Assembly (NCBI GenBank): GCA_031263965.1
Contig: JAISES010000359.1
Coordinates: forward strand, 1-5,534
Source: Prevotella sp.
GTDB taxonomy: Bacteria; Bacteroidota; Bacteroidia; Bacteroidales; Dysgonomonadaceae
Direction of reading: 5' to 3'
Length of the DNA stretch: 5,534 nucleotides
Of the stretch, positions 1 through 5,426 are shown piece after piece. The stretch's first letter is position 1. Every line of letters begins with the position of its first letter. Position numbers and translations under genes: made by a program. Under the pieces are notes generated by a model that saw nothing but the letters and a program-made list of their open reading frames with translations, searched no databases and was not told the origin of the DNA.

Positions 1-1
1 G

Positions 2-229
2 GTGGCAAAAAATGTAGATCTGAAGGTCGGAGATGTTAAGTTCAGAGCTGATGAGGCTTGGGGAACTGACTGGGGCGCTCAGACAGCCAGCGATCAGGAC
101 TTTCCGTTTGGACTAGGTAAATCGGGTGGAGATAACTTCAAGATTGAAAAAGCCGGTAAATATTTCTTGGCCTTGAATGATCTAACAGGACATTATATTA
201 TAATACCTATGACAGATTTGCCTAAATAA
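2..229 (+). CDS. SusE/SusF-like outer-membrane glycan-binding protein, C-terminal fragment
   Basis: The reading frame is open from the window edge to TAA at 227-229, so this is the last 75 residues of a longer protein. The GTG at position 2 is probably an internal valine, not a start. The visible part has the look of the last beta-sandwich repeat of SusE/SusF-type proteins: a W-G-T-D-W-G motif near residues 20-25, then a G-D-N-F-K-I-x-x-A-G-K-Y strand pair and a final aromatic strand. In that family, surface lipoproteins bind starch or other glycans beside a SusC/SusD transporter and end with such a domain. A sus-like operon would therefore lie to the left. The terminator about 20 bases after the stop suggests this is the last gene of the transcript. 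The family call rests on one short domain; another surface beta-sandwich protein is possible. Confidence 0.6.
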   Translation: MAKNVDLKVGDVKFRADEAWGTDWGAQTASDQDFPFGLGKSGGDNFKIEKAGKYFLALNDLTGHYIIIPMTDLPK

Positions 230-248
230 TAGTAAAACCATATTGTAT

Positions 249-290
249 AGTAGGAGCAGAAATTATTCTGCTCCTACTTTTATTTTATAC
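249..290 (+). terminator. Rho-independent terminator of the SusE/F-like gene
   Basis: A perfect 13-bp stem (249-261 pairing with 266-278, AGTAGGAGCAGAA) closes a 4-base loop and is followed by a T-rich tail (TTTATTTTAT). It lies 20 bases after the stop codon at 229. It should end transcription of the glycan-binding locus and insulate the IS remnant and trmD from it. Confidence 0.9.
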
Positions 291-324
291 ATATTTAGTC
301 GCTCCTTACGAATCGACATTATCA

Positions 325-765
325 TCCACCGGATGCTATGCGGCCATGAAAGCAACATTTATCCTGCAGGAAAAAAAAACAGTCAAGCCATTTTTCAAAG
401 AGCAGGGAAATGGCTTTTTGCATCCATTTCTTCATATTCCAGGCCATCGCGCTCAATAATGCATTGAGCTGAACATACCTCTCTCCCAACAGATAGTTTC
501 CAGCCATTCTAAAGTCAAACTTAAGCCGTTGCATTACCCTGAACGGTAGTATCGGATAAAACCAGCGGCTCCTGGGAGGATTTTCCATGAAGCTCCACGC
601 TATGGCGGAAGATGATATTGACTCCTGCTTCCCCTATCCGGTGACGGAAGTGTACAAAGTCGCCCGGATCGAATGGAAAGGCATGCTGAAAATAAGATTC
701 CCCGCAAAAGTATTGCATGCAGGGATTCATTACCCAGGCTTTGGCAGACAATGACGGGAGTAACT
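325..765 (-). pseudogene. IS5-like transposase remnant with internal deletion and frame change
   Basis: Two minus-strand pieces in different frames resemble the two ends of one IS5-type transposase. The N-proximal piece (about 765 down to 530) encodes W-V-M-N-P-C-M-Q-Y-F-C-G-E, then D-F-V-H-F-R-H-R-I-G and L-S-D-T-T-V-Q, the region around the first catalytic Asp in this group. At about 530-545 the similarity jumps to a second frame (down to the stop at 322-324) encoding F-R-M-A-G-N-Y-L-L-G followed by Q-L-N-A-L-L-S-A-M-A-W-N-M-K-K, typical of the C-terminus. The middle, with the remaining acidic residues, is missing; an intact protein would be several hundred residues. The start region is also gone: the frame is closed by a stop just upstream of about 765. 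No terminal inverted repeats were found by eye. It cannot encode an active transposase. Family assignment is from recognised motifs only. Confidence 0.75.
371..416 (-). terminator. Terminator-like hairpin inside the IS remnant
   Basis: On the minus strand, a 9-bp stem (AAGCCATTT at 416-408 pairing with AAATGGCTT at 393-385) has a 14-base loop. Five bases later comes a run of T (nine A on the plus strand, about 371-379). It could end minus-strand transcription near the transposase 3' end, or be a chance product of AT-rich coding sequence. Confidence 0.35.
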
Positions 766-826
766 AATCCTGTAAACATGTCATTAATTTTTATTGATTC
801 CTTATTGTGCAAGTAAGAATATGTTG

Positions 827-856
827 TTTGTAAATACTCTATTTTATTTACCTTTG
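827..856 (+). promoter_or_regulatory. Bacteroidetes-type promoter of trmD
   Basis: TTTG at 827-830 (in a TTGTTTG context) and TACCTTTG at 849-856 match the Bacteroides sigma-ABfr -33 (TTTG) and -7 (TAnnTTTG) elements, with 18 bases between them, one short of the usual spacing. Transcription would start around 862-865, leaving a leader of only about ten bases before the ATG at 875. This gives trmD its own promoter just outside the IS remnant. Confidence 0.6.
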
Positions 857-874
857 TGACTACAATATAATCTT

Positions 875-1558
875 ATGCGCATAGATATTATAAGTGTTTT
901 GCCGGAGATGTTTGCCGGATTGATCGACTGCTCTATACTTAAACGGGCACAGGATAAGAAGCTGGTAGGGATACATGTCCATAATCTCAGGGACTACGCA
1001 ACAAATAAGCACCGGAACGTAGATGATTATCCTTTTGGCGGAGAGGCCGGTATGGTGTTGCAGATTGAGCCGATAGACAATGCCATATCTGCATTAAGAC
1101 AACAGCGGAATTATGATGAAGTTGTTTATACATCCCCTGATGGAGAAGTTTTTAACCAGAAGATAGCGAATGTTATGTCTTCTTATGAAAATATAATTAT
1201 TCTTTGTGGACATTATAAAGGTATCGATTACCGTGTGAGGGAGCATTTGATAACCCGCGAAATATCGGTAGGGGACTATGTCTTAACAGGAGGGGAGCTA
1301 CCTGCGGCAGTGATGGCAGATGCTATTGTCCGCTTGATACCGGGAGCTATCGGTGATGAACAATCGGCCCTTTCCGATTCTTTCCAGGACAATTTGCTGG
1401 CGCCGCCGGTTTATACACGCCCTGCTGACTATAAGGGATGGAAAGTGCCCGGTATTTTATTGTCAGGGCATCAGGCTAAAATCGATGAGTGGAAATTGCA
1501 TCAGGCCATAGAGCGCACAGAGCGTTTACGGCCGGATTTGTTGAGTAAAGAAGAATAA
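875..1558 (+). CDS. trmD: tRNA (guanine-37-N1)-methyltransferase TrmD
   Basis: TrmD is a cytosolic SpoU-TrmD (SPOUT) enzyme that uses S-adenosylmethionine to methylate N1 of G37, next to the anticodon, in tRNAs with G at position 36. This prevents +1 frameshifting and is essential in many bacteria. The 227 residues span a full family member. Visible knot motifs are S-P-D-G (87-90), C-G-H-Y-K-G-I-D (111-118) and [13 protein letters not shown] (131-143). R153 (in R-L-I-P-G) and D168 (in S-D-S-F) match the catalytic pair R154/D169 of E. coli TrmD. The C-terminal tRNA-contact region [13 protein letters not shown] and L-S-G-H-Q-A-K-I follows. The ATG at 875 gives the usual M-R-I-D-I-I-S start. It stands alone here, without the rpsP-rimM-rplS partners found with it in many other bacteria. 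It is followed 148 bases later by tRNA-Leu. Confidence 0.97.
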   Translation: MRIDIISVLPEMFAGLIDCSILKRAQDKKLVGIHVHNLRDYATNKHRNVDDYPFGGEAGMVLQIEPIDNAISALRQQRNYDEVVYTSPDGEVFNQKIANVMSSYENIIILCGHYKGIDYRVREHLITREISVGDYVLTGGELPAAVMADAIVRLIPGAIGDEQSALSDSFQDNLLAPPVYTRPADYKGWKVPGILLSGHQAKIDEWKLHQAIERTERLRPDLLSKEE

Positions 1559-1654
1559 ATAAACAGTTCTAAAAATCAGAATGATATAATTGATGCATTG
1601 CAAGGCTTATTTTACTACGGAGGTGCCGCGAAGTCTTTTTTTTGATTTAAAGTA

Positions 1655-1684
1655 TTGTTTGAAGAACATTTTATTATATCTTTG
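1655..1684 (+). promoter_or_regulatory. Promoter of tRNA-Leu
   Basis: TATCTTTG at 1677-1684 fits the TAnnTTTG -7 element. Upstream, TTGTTTG at 1655-1661 holds the probable -33 element; its exact register is uncertain because TTTG at 1658-1661 leaves only 15 bases. The predicted start falls around 1690, about 17 bases before the mature tRNA. The same TTGTTTG plus TAnnTTTG pairing precedes trmD. Confidence 0.5.
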
Positions 1685-1706
1685 TACCCGCTAACGCGAT
1701 TTAGCC

Positions 1707-1788
1707 GCGGATGTGGTGTAATTGGTAGCCACGCCAGACTTAGGATCTGGTGCTGAGAGGCGTGGGGGTTCGAGTCCCTTCATCCGCA
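1707..1788 (+). tRNA. tRNA-Leu (anticodon UAG)
   Basis: The cloverleaf folds cleanly. The acceptor stem is GCGGATG (1707-1713) with CATCCGC (1781-1787) and discriminator A at 1788. The anticodon stem is CCAGA/TCTGG (1734-1738, 1746-1750), enclosing loop CTTAGGA with anticodon TAG at 1741-1743. A long class II variable arm (about 1751-1763), as expected for leucine tRNA, precedes a T arm with loop TTCGAGT (1769-1775) and two G-U pairs at the base of its stem. The 3' CCA is not encoded (ACT follows). It reads CUN codons. Its 3' end is a likely integration target for the element carrying the adjacent integrases; Leu-tRNA genes are known targets of Bacteroides elements such as NBU1. Confidence 0.96.
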
Positions 1789-1812
1789 CTAAGCCGAAAG
1801 GCAAAACAAAGC

Positions 1813-1853
1813 AAATCCTTGAAAATCAATTGGTTTTCAAGGATTTTTTTATT
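1813..1853 (+). terminator. Rho-independent terminator downstream of tRNA-Leu
   Basis: A 13-bp perfect stem (AAATCCTTGAAAA at 1813-1825 with TTTTCAAGGATTT at 1834-1846) has an 8-base loop and a run of seven T within GGATTTTTTTATT. It starts 24 bases after the tRNA and should end its transcript and insulate the integrase genes from it. Confidence 0.88.
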
Positions 1854-1877
1854 CCTTGAATTTTACGAAAACAGCAA

Positions 1878-1901
1878 AATAATGCATTTTTGAGCATTAT
1901 T
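1878..1901. repeat. 8-bp inverted repeat in the putative attachment region
   Basis: AATAATGC (1878-1885) and GCATTATT (1894-1901) are perfect inverted copies around an 8-base spacer. They lie immediately left of the larger 18-bp inverted repeat, in the gap between the tRNA terminator and the first integrase gene. There is no T-run, so this is not a terminator. It is short and AT-rich, so chance is possible. Confidence 0.4.
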
Positions 1902-1904
1902 CCA

Positions 1905-1956
1905 TAGCCAATTCGTAGCCAAGAATTATTTTTCAGTTTTGGCTACGAATTGGCTA
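1905..1956. repeat. Perfect 18-bp inverted repeat made of four TAGCCAA heptamers
   Basis: The left arm 1905-1922 reads TAGCCAA-TTCG-TAGCCAA. The right arm 1939-1956 is its exact reverse complement, TTGGCTA-CGAA-TTGGCTA, across a 16-base spacer. Each arm therefore holds two direct heptamers 11 bp apart, about one helical turn. No T-run follows, so it does not look like a terminator. Its position between the tRNA 3' end and the first integrase gene suggests protein-binding sites: integrase or excisionase arm sites in the attachment region, or an operator for the integrase gene. Function is inferred; the repeat itself is certain. Confidence 0.85.
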
Positions 1957-2049
1957 CGAGAATGACTTCAATTCATTGTTATACAATATTTTGCATAGGG
2001 TTGGTTTAATGTTAAAAAAGTAATTTTACAACAACAAAAAATCAATTTT

Positions 2050-3093
2050 ATGGAAACAAAAATGACAAAACAACGAAACACTTTTAATGTAGTCTGCTTA
2101 ATCAGAAAAAACAGAGTGATGAAAAATGGACAAGTCCCTCTATTTATTCGTATTACCGTAAACAGTAATGTTGCCGACATTCCAATTGGTGGCAGTGTAA
2201 ATCCCTCTCAGTGGAGTCAGGCACAAGGGAAAACAAGAGGTAGTAGTAGAGAAGCACAAGAATTGAATTATAATATTCAATCCGTAAAATCCCGGATTCA
2301 TCAAATCTTTTGTGACCTTGGGTTAGCCGCTAAGCCTATCACGGCACAGATTATAAAAGATATCTACTTAGGAAACCACAAAAACGAAGAAGATGGTAAA
2401 ACTCTAGTTGAAGTACACTCCGATCACAATGAACGGTGCAGGCAATTATTAAATATCGAATATGCGAAATCAACCATTTATAAGTTTGACGCCTCGCTGA
2501 AATACCTGAAAGAATTTATGGATAAGGAATTAGACATGGAAGATATTCCTCTAAAGAATATTAATGAAGACTTTATCCGCAAATATGAACTGTATCTAAA
2601 GGCAGAAAAGGGGTGTGCCAACAATTCTGCGATTAAACATTTGAAAGTCTTTAAGAAGATCATCCGAATAGCAATACTTAATGATTGGTTGCATAAAGAC
2701 CCGTTTGCTTCAATTAAGTTTCGTCAGGATGAAGTTCATGTAGAATTCTTAACTATGTGTGAACTGGAAACTCTAATTAATAAAGAGATTTCTACAAAGC
2801 GACTATCGCAAATCAGGGATGTATTTGTGTTTTGCTCTTTTACGGGATTAGCATTCGTTGATGTAAAGAATCTGAAAGAGGAGCATATTATTAGAAACGG
2901 CAACGATGAAGTATGGATTCGCAAGCCTCGTGAAAAAACGAATAATATGTGTAATATCCCTCTATTAAATATTCCGAAGATGTTATTGGAGAAATACAAG
3001 GATGATAAAGGATGCCAATTGAAAGGTCAGCTTCTTCCGGTTCCTACAAATCAAAAATATAATACATATTTGAAAGAAACAGCAGACATTTAG
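2050..3093 (+). CDS. Truncated tyrosine recombinase/integrase (probable pseudogene, lacks nucleophile)
   Basis: Residues 1-347 match the first three quarters of Bacteroidetes-type phage/conjugative-element integrases. An arm-DNA-binding domain lies at about 10-95 (L-F-I-R-I-T-V-N, then N-P-S-Q-W). A SAM-like core-binding domain lies at about 120-225. The start of the catalytic domain includes F-T-G-L-A-F-V-D-V-K-N-L (264-275) and R-E-K-T, with the beta-strand lysine. The frame ends in TAG after L-P-V-P-T-N-Q...K-E-T-A-D-I, equivalent to about residue 336 of the intact integrase downstream. The H-x-x-R, second His and Tyr nucleophile are all lost, and I find no remnant of them before the next gene. 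It cannot cut DNA but may still bind it. ATG 2050 is preferred over ATG 2062 because the leader before it matches that of the second integrase. It is AT-rich compared with trmD. Confidence 0.85.
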   Translation: METKMTKQRNTFNVVCLIRKNRVMKNGQVPLFIRITVNSNVADIPIGGSVNPSQWSQAQGKTRGSSREAQELNYNIQSVKSRIHQIFCDLGLAAKPITAQIIKDIYLGNHKNEEDGKTLVEVHSDHNERCRQLLNIEYAKSTIYKFDASLKYLKEFMDKELDMEDIPLKNINEDFIRKYELYLKAEKGCANNSAIKHLKVFKKIIRIAILNDWLHKDPFASIKFRQDEVHVEFLTMCELETLINKEISTKRLSQIRDVFVFCSFTGLAFVDVKNLKEEHIIRNGNDEVWIRKPREKTNNMCNIPLLNIPKMLLEKYKDDKGCQLKGQLLPVPTNQKYNTYLKETADI

Positions 3094-3205
3094 GAAAAGG
3101 AGGGCAGAAGAGGGCAACAAGAACGTAATCAGCGGATTATAATAACTGTTCTTTTTGGTATTTTGGGAATAAATGCATAAAAAAGCAAAGATGGCGGTGA
3201 GTTGA
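3094..3205. other. Intergenic junction after the truncated integrase
   Basis: This stretch replaces the missing C-terminal coding sequence of the first integrase and has no gene I can support. It begins with an imperfect tandem 10-mer (GAGGGCAGAA GAGGGCAACA, 3100-3119). ATGCAT-N5-AGCA occurs at 3173-3187; the same spaced motif occurs at 1882-1896 before the first integrase. The break in homology at about 3091 probably marks either the end of a second element or a deletion junction. Confidence 0.4.
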
Positions 3206-3222
3206 GTTACCAACTCGTTACC
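3206..3222. repeat. 11-bp-spaced GTTACC direct repeat upstream of the second integrase
   Basis: GTTACC occurs at 3206-3211 and 3217-3222, giving GTTACCAACTCGTTACC. Aligned to 1905-1920, both fit TWRCCAAYTCGTWRCC, so this is a diverged counterpart of one arm of the first integrase's inverted repeat. An overlapping 5-bp inverted repeat (GAGTT-ACC-AACTC, 3204-3216) is present, but no inverted second arm is seen. A recombinase or accessory-factor binding site is the likely role. Confidence 0.6.
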
Positions 3223-3273
3223 TGAGAGGATTTTTTGAATATATATATAATATACTTTTATTCAGCAATTTGC

Positions 3274-3317
3274 GTAATTTTGCATAGCACCGGATAACTC
3301 TAAGTAAACTAAATTTG
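3274..3317 (+). promoter_or_regulatory. Candidate promoter region of the second integrase
   Basis: Two sequences fit the -7 TAnnTTTG element: TAATTTTG at 3275-3282 and TAAATTTG at 3310-3317. Neither has a clear TTTG at the usual distance upstream, so the active one cannot be chosen. The first sits within TTTTGCATAG, a decamer also found at 1989-1998 before the first integrase at nearly the same distance from the ATG. That makes it the better candidate. The leader is A-rich with no Shine-Dalgarno, normal for Bacteroidetes. Confidence 0.35.
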
Positions 3318-3336
3318 TAACAAAAAAATCAGAGTT

Positions 3337-4683
3337 ATGGCAAGAAGTACATTCAAGGTTTTGTTTTACCTCAAGAAAAACAATCTGAAAGCAGGTAAAG
3401 CCCCGATCATGGGAAGAATCACAGTAAACAGCACTATCGCCCAGTTTAGCTGTAAGCTAAACATCAAGCCCGATCTTTGGAATACCAAAGCAAACCGGGC
3501 AGCAGGCAAAAGTCTCGAAGCACAGAAAATCAATCAGAAATTAGACAACATCAAAACCCAAATCGGCAAGCAATATCAAAATATCTGCGATAAAGATAAT
3601 TTTGTTTCTGCTGAAAAAGTCAAAAATGCTTATCTGGGTTTCGGGGATGAATTTCGCACCTTCTTTTCTATTGCCGATGAGTTTTATGAAAGTTATGCTA
3701 AACGGGTCGGTAAAGACCGCACCGAAGGTTCTTACGAACAACTACTAATCAACCGCAGACGGGTAGAAATGTTCCTTCGGGATAAATACAATCTTTCAGA
3801 CATTCCGATAAAGGAAATAGAACCTCAATTTGTTGAGGATTATTATACTTATCTACTCGAAGAACGAAAGCTTGCAGGCAGTACTTTACTTACTGCCGTT
3901 ACTAAATTGAAACAGATTATGTTGATAGCCCAGCGAAAAGGGTATATACACGTCAATCCCTTTGCCAGCTTCCGATTCAAAGCACAAACTCGGGATAGAG
4001 GTTATCTGACCGAAGACGAACTTCGCCGATTTATGACCGTGGAACTCCGTCGATATAAGCAACGTCAGATTCGGGATATTTTCGTCTTTCAGTCATTTAC
4101 AGGTTTAGCTTATGCTGATGTTAAGAAATTGACTTTCGATGATATTCAGACTTCTTTTGATGGCGAACTATGGCTGATAGCCAAACGCAAGAAAACCAAT
4201 GCGACATTCTATGTTAAATTATTGCCTATTGCGAAACAACTGATTGAACAATATCGTCTTGTAGCTAAAAATAATTTTGTATTTCCTGTACCAAGCCACA
4301 GCGATAATATGAATCGTTGCTTGCAACGTATAGCCAAATTATGCGGTGTTAATAAGCGAGTTACGTCGCATATGGGGCGCCATACAATGGCAACGACAGT
4401 GTGCCTCTCACAAGGTGTACCCATCGAAACGGTCTCTCAGATGCTTGGGCACAGTTGTATTACCACGACACAAATTTATGCCAAAATAACCAACGAAAAG
4501 ATTAGTAAGGACATGGCGGCATTAACAGATAAGATTGGCGACACCTACCAGCTCGATACTGACAGGGATGAATCAGACTATAGGAATATTAAACGTATTG
4601 GTAAAAAACAGAAAGCAATGTTTATCAGAAAGAAAAGAGAGAATAATCCGGTTGATCCCTCCAAATACATCATACGAAGATAA
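3337..4683 (+). CDS. Tyrosine recombinase/integrase, intact
   Basis: This is a site-specific recombinase of the kind that integrates and excises Bacteroidetes conjugative or mobilizable elements through a covalent 3'-phosphotyrosine intermediate. The 448 residues comprise an arm-DNA-binding domain (about 1-90, with I-K-P-D-L-W), a SAM-like core-binding domain (about 105-205) and a catalytic domain (about 225-400). Visible catalytic residues are the beta-strand Lys in A-K-R-K-K-T (285 or 286), H345-M-G-R348, H372 in M-L-G-H and the nucleophile Y381 in T-T-Q-I-Y-A-K-I. The usual first Arg is replaced by A258 in F-T-G-L-A; IntDOT of CTnDOT likewise lacks that Arg. A basic tail of about 40 residues (rich in K/R, ending Y-I-I-R-R) extends beyond the usual end. 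The ATG at 3337 is the only good start. Converges with the AbiEii-type gene. Confidence 0.95.
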   Translation: MARSTFKVLFYLKKNNLKAGKAPIMGRITVNSTIAQFSCKLNIKPDLWNTKANRAAGKSLEAQKINQKLDNIKTQIGKQYQNICDKDNFVSAEKVKNAYLGFGDEFRTFFSIADEFYESYAKRVGKDRTEGSYEQLLINRRRVEMFLRDKYNLSDIPIKEIEPQFVEDYYTYLLEERKLAGSTLLTAVTKLKQIMLIAQRKGYIHVNPFASFRFKAQTRDRGYLTEDELRRFMTVELRRYKQRQIRDIFVFQSFTGLAYADVKKLTFDDIQTSFDGELWLIAKRKKTNATFYVKLLPIAKQLIEQYRLVAKNNFVFPVPSHSDNMNRCLQRIAKLCGVNKRVTSHMGRHTMATTVCLSQGVPIETVSQMLGHSCITTTQIYAKITNEKISKDMAALTDKIGDTYQLDTDRDESDYRNIKRIGKKQKAMFIRKKRENNPVDPSKYIIRR

Positions 4684-4710
4684 GTGATACAGTTTAGGTA
4701 TGGTAAAATA

Positions 4711-4742
4711 AAACGGATTGATTTTTTATAGTCAATCCGTTT
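4711..4742 (-). terminator. Terminator between the convergent integrase and AbiEii-type genes
   Basis: An 11-bp perfect stem (AAACGGATTGA 4711-4721 with TCAATCCGTTT 4732-4742) has a 10-base loop. Read on the minus strand it is followed by TATTTTA, a good U-tract, so it best serves the AbiEii-type gene ending at 4764. On the plus strand it lies 28 bases after the integrase stop but the T-tract is weaker (TTTCATTG). It is probably used in both directions. Confidence 0.75.
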
Positions 4743-4763
4743 CATTGTTATAATTTGTGCAAT

Positions 4764-5426
4764 TTACATTCTCCTACCTCTTTTCTTGGGTTGTATAACC
4801 GGTTGCTGTAGCTTTTTTTCTTTCTCTGTTTCTTTTAGATGCGGAAAGCGTTTGTTTTCTTCCCGGGTCATGTCTGACAGGCGAGCTACTATATCTTCCC
4901 TCTTGAAGTCTTTACCTAATAAATCGATCCTTTCCGAAAAACGGATGTCATCGTAATAGTTGAGACCTTTAAGTGCCCGGTACGGATTTGTCTGCGGGTA
5001 TTTCGTTTCGAATGCTGTCAACATCTCTTTCAGCGAAAGGTAGCCGGACAGGTAAGCCATATCTATAAAATCTTTCAGCCGGGTCCCGTTATCACCAATA
5101 GCGGATAACTTCATGGCGGCAATATCTTTCAGTCCATACAATCGTATGCCGTCTTCCAGTATCCTTGGCTCCACATCGGGATAGTAATGCCGGATAAAAT
5201 CCAGTTTTATTCCTTCTACTTCACCTTTAAGGCTATAGCCTTCCAGAAAATCACCTTTAAAAGCATAGTTCTTCTGAAGATATTGTTCCAGTTGTACCGG
5301 ATTAAATTCATCTGTAGTAAATAAATCCAGGTCGATACTTTTCCGGTGTCCTATCAGTAGAGATAAAGCTGTACCTCCGGCCAGTGCAAAGCCATTGAAT
5401 GTACTATCATTCATTATTATACTCAA
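4764..5426 (-). CDS. Nucleotidyltransferase AbiEii/AbiGii toxin family protein
   Basis: AbiEii proteins are DNA-polymerase-beta-like nucleotidyltransferases. They act as toxins of type IV toxin-antitoxin/abortive-infection systems and are normally held in check by an AbiEi-type antitoxin. Numbering from the TTG at 5426, the fold signature G-G-T-A-L-S-L-x4-R-K-S-I-D-L-D (17-34) gives the metal-binding Asp pair D32/D34. I-K-L-D (73-76) supplies the third acidic position. K106...R116-L-K-D119-F-I-D122-M-A-Y-L matches the conserved KD motif of the family. The C-terminus is strongly basic (K-K-R-G-R-R-M). The start is uncertain: TTG at 5426 overlaps the upstream stop, whereas ATG at 5414 starts 8 bases after it. 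Either way the N-terminus is about a dozen residues shorter than I expect. It is probably co-transcribed with the partial gene upstream. Toxicity here is inferred. Confidence 0.88.
   Translation of the reverse strand: MSIIMNDSTFNGFALAGGTALSLLIGHRKSIDLDLFTTDEFNPVQLEQYLQKNYAFKGDFLEGYSLKGEVEGIKLDFIRHYYPDVEPRILEDGIRLYGLKDIAAMKLSAIGDNGTRLKDFIDMAYLSGYLSLKEMLTAFETKYPQTNPYRALKGLNYYDDIRFSERIDLLGKDFKREDIVARLSDMTREENKRFPHLKETEKEKKLQQPVIQPKKRGRRM

Noticed and set aside
243..467. Plus-strand open frame of 74 codons beginning in the terminator
   Set aside because: It lies over the terminator and opposite the transposase remnant; its composition shows no protein-like pattern.
600..812. Minus-strand open frame that could be the transposase N-terminus
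   Set aside because: The recognisable transposase motifs over the same bases are in another frame; only the extreme upstream part could belong, and I cannot support it.
1610..1648. T-run after trmD as a terminator
   Set aside because: Eight T are present at 1636-1643, but I find only a 3-bp stem (CGG/CCG) before them, too weak to call.
1905..1956. Inverted repeat as a transcription terminator or attenuator
   Set aside because: The stem is long, but no T-tract follows and its internal direct-repeat design points to protein binding.
1968..2180. Minus-strand open frame over the first integrase start
   Set aside because: It is antisense to the leader and arm-binding domain of the integrase, hydrophobic only because of A-rich sequence on the other strand.
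3100..3119. Imperfect tandem 10-mer as a CRISPR or VNTR array
   Set aside because: Only two imperfect copies exist with no spacer; too short for any array.
2983..3213. Minus-strand open frame across the integrase junction, with hydrophobic stretches
   Set aside because: It covers the integrase 3' end and AT-rich spacer; no promoter, no recognisable family, and the hydrophobic look follows from A-rich sense DNA.
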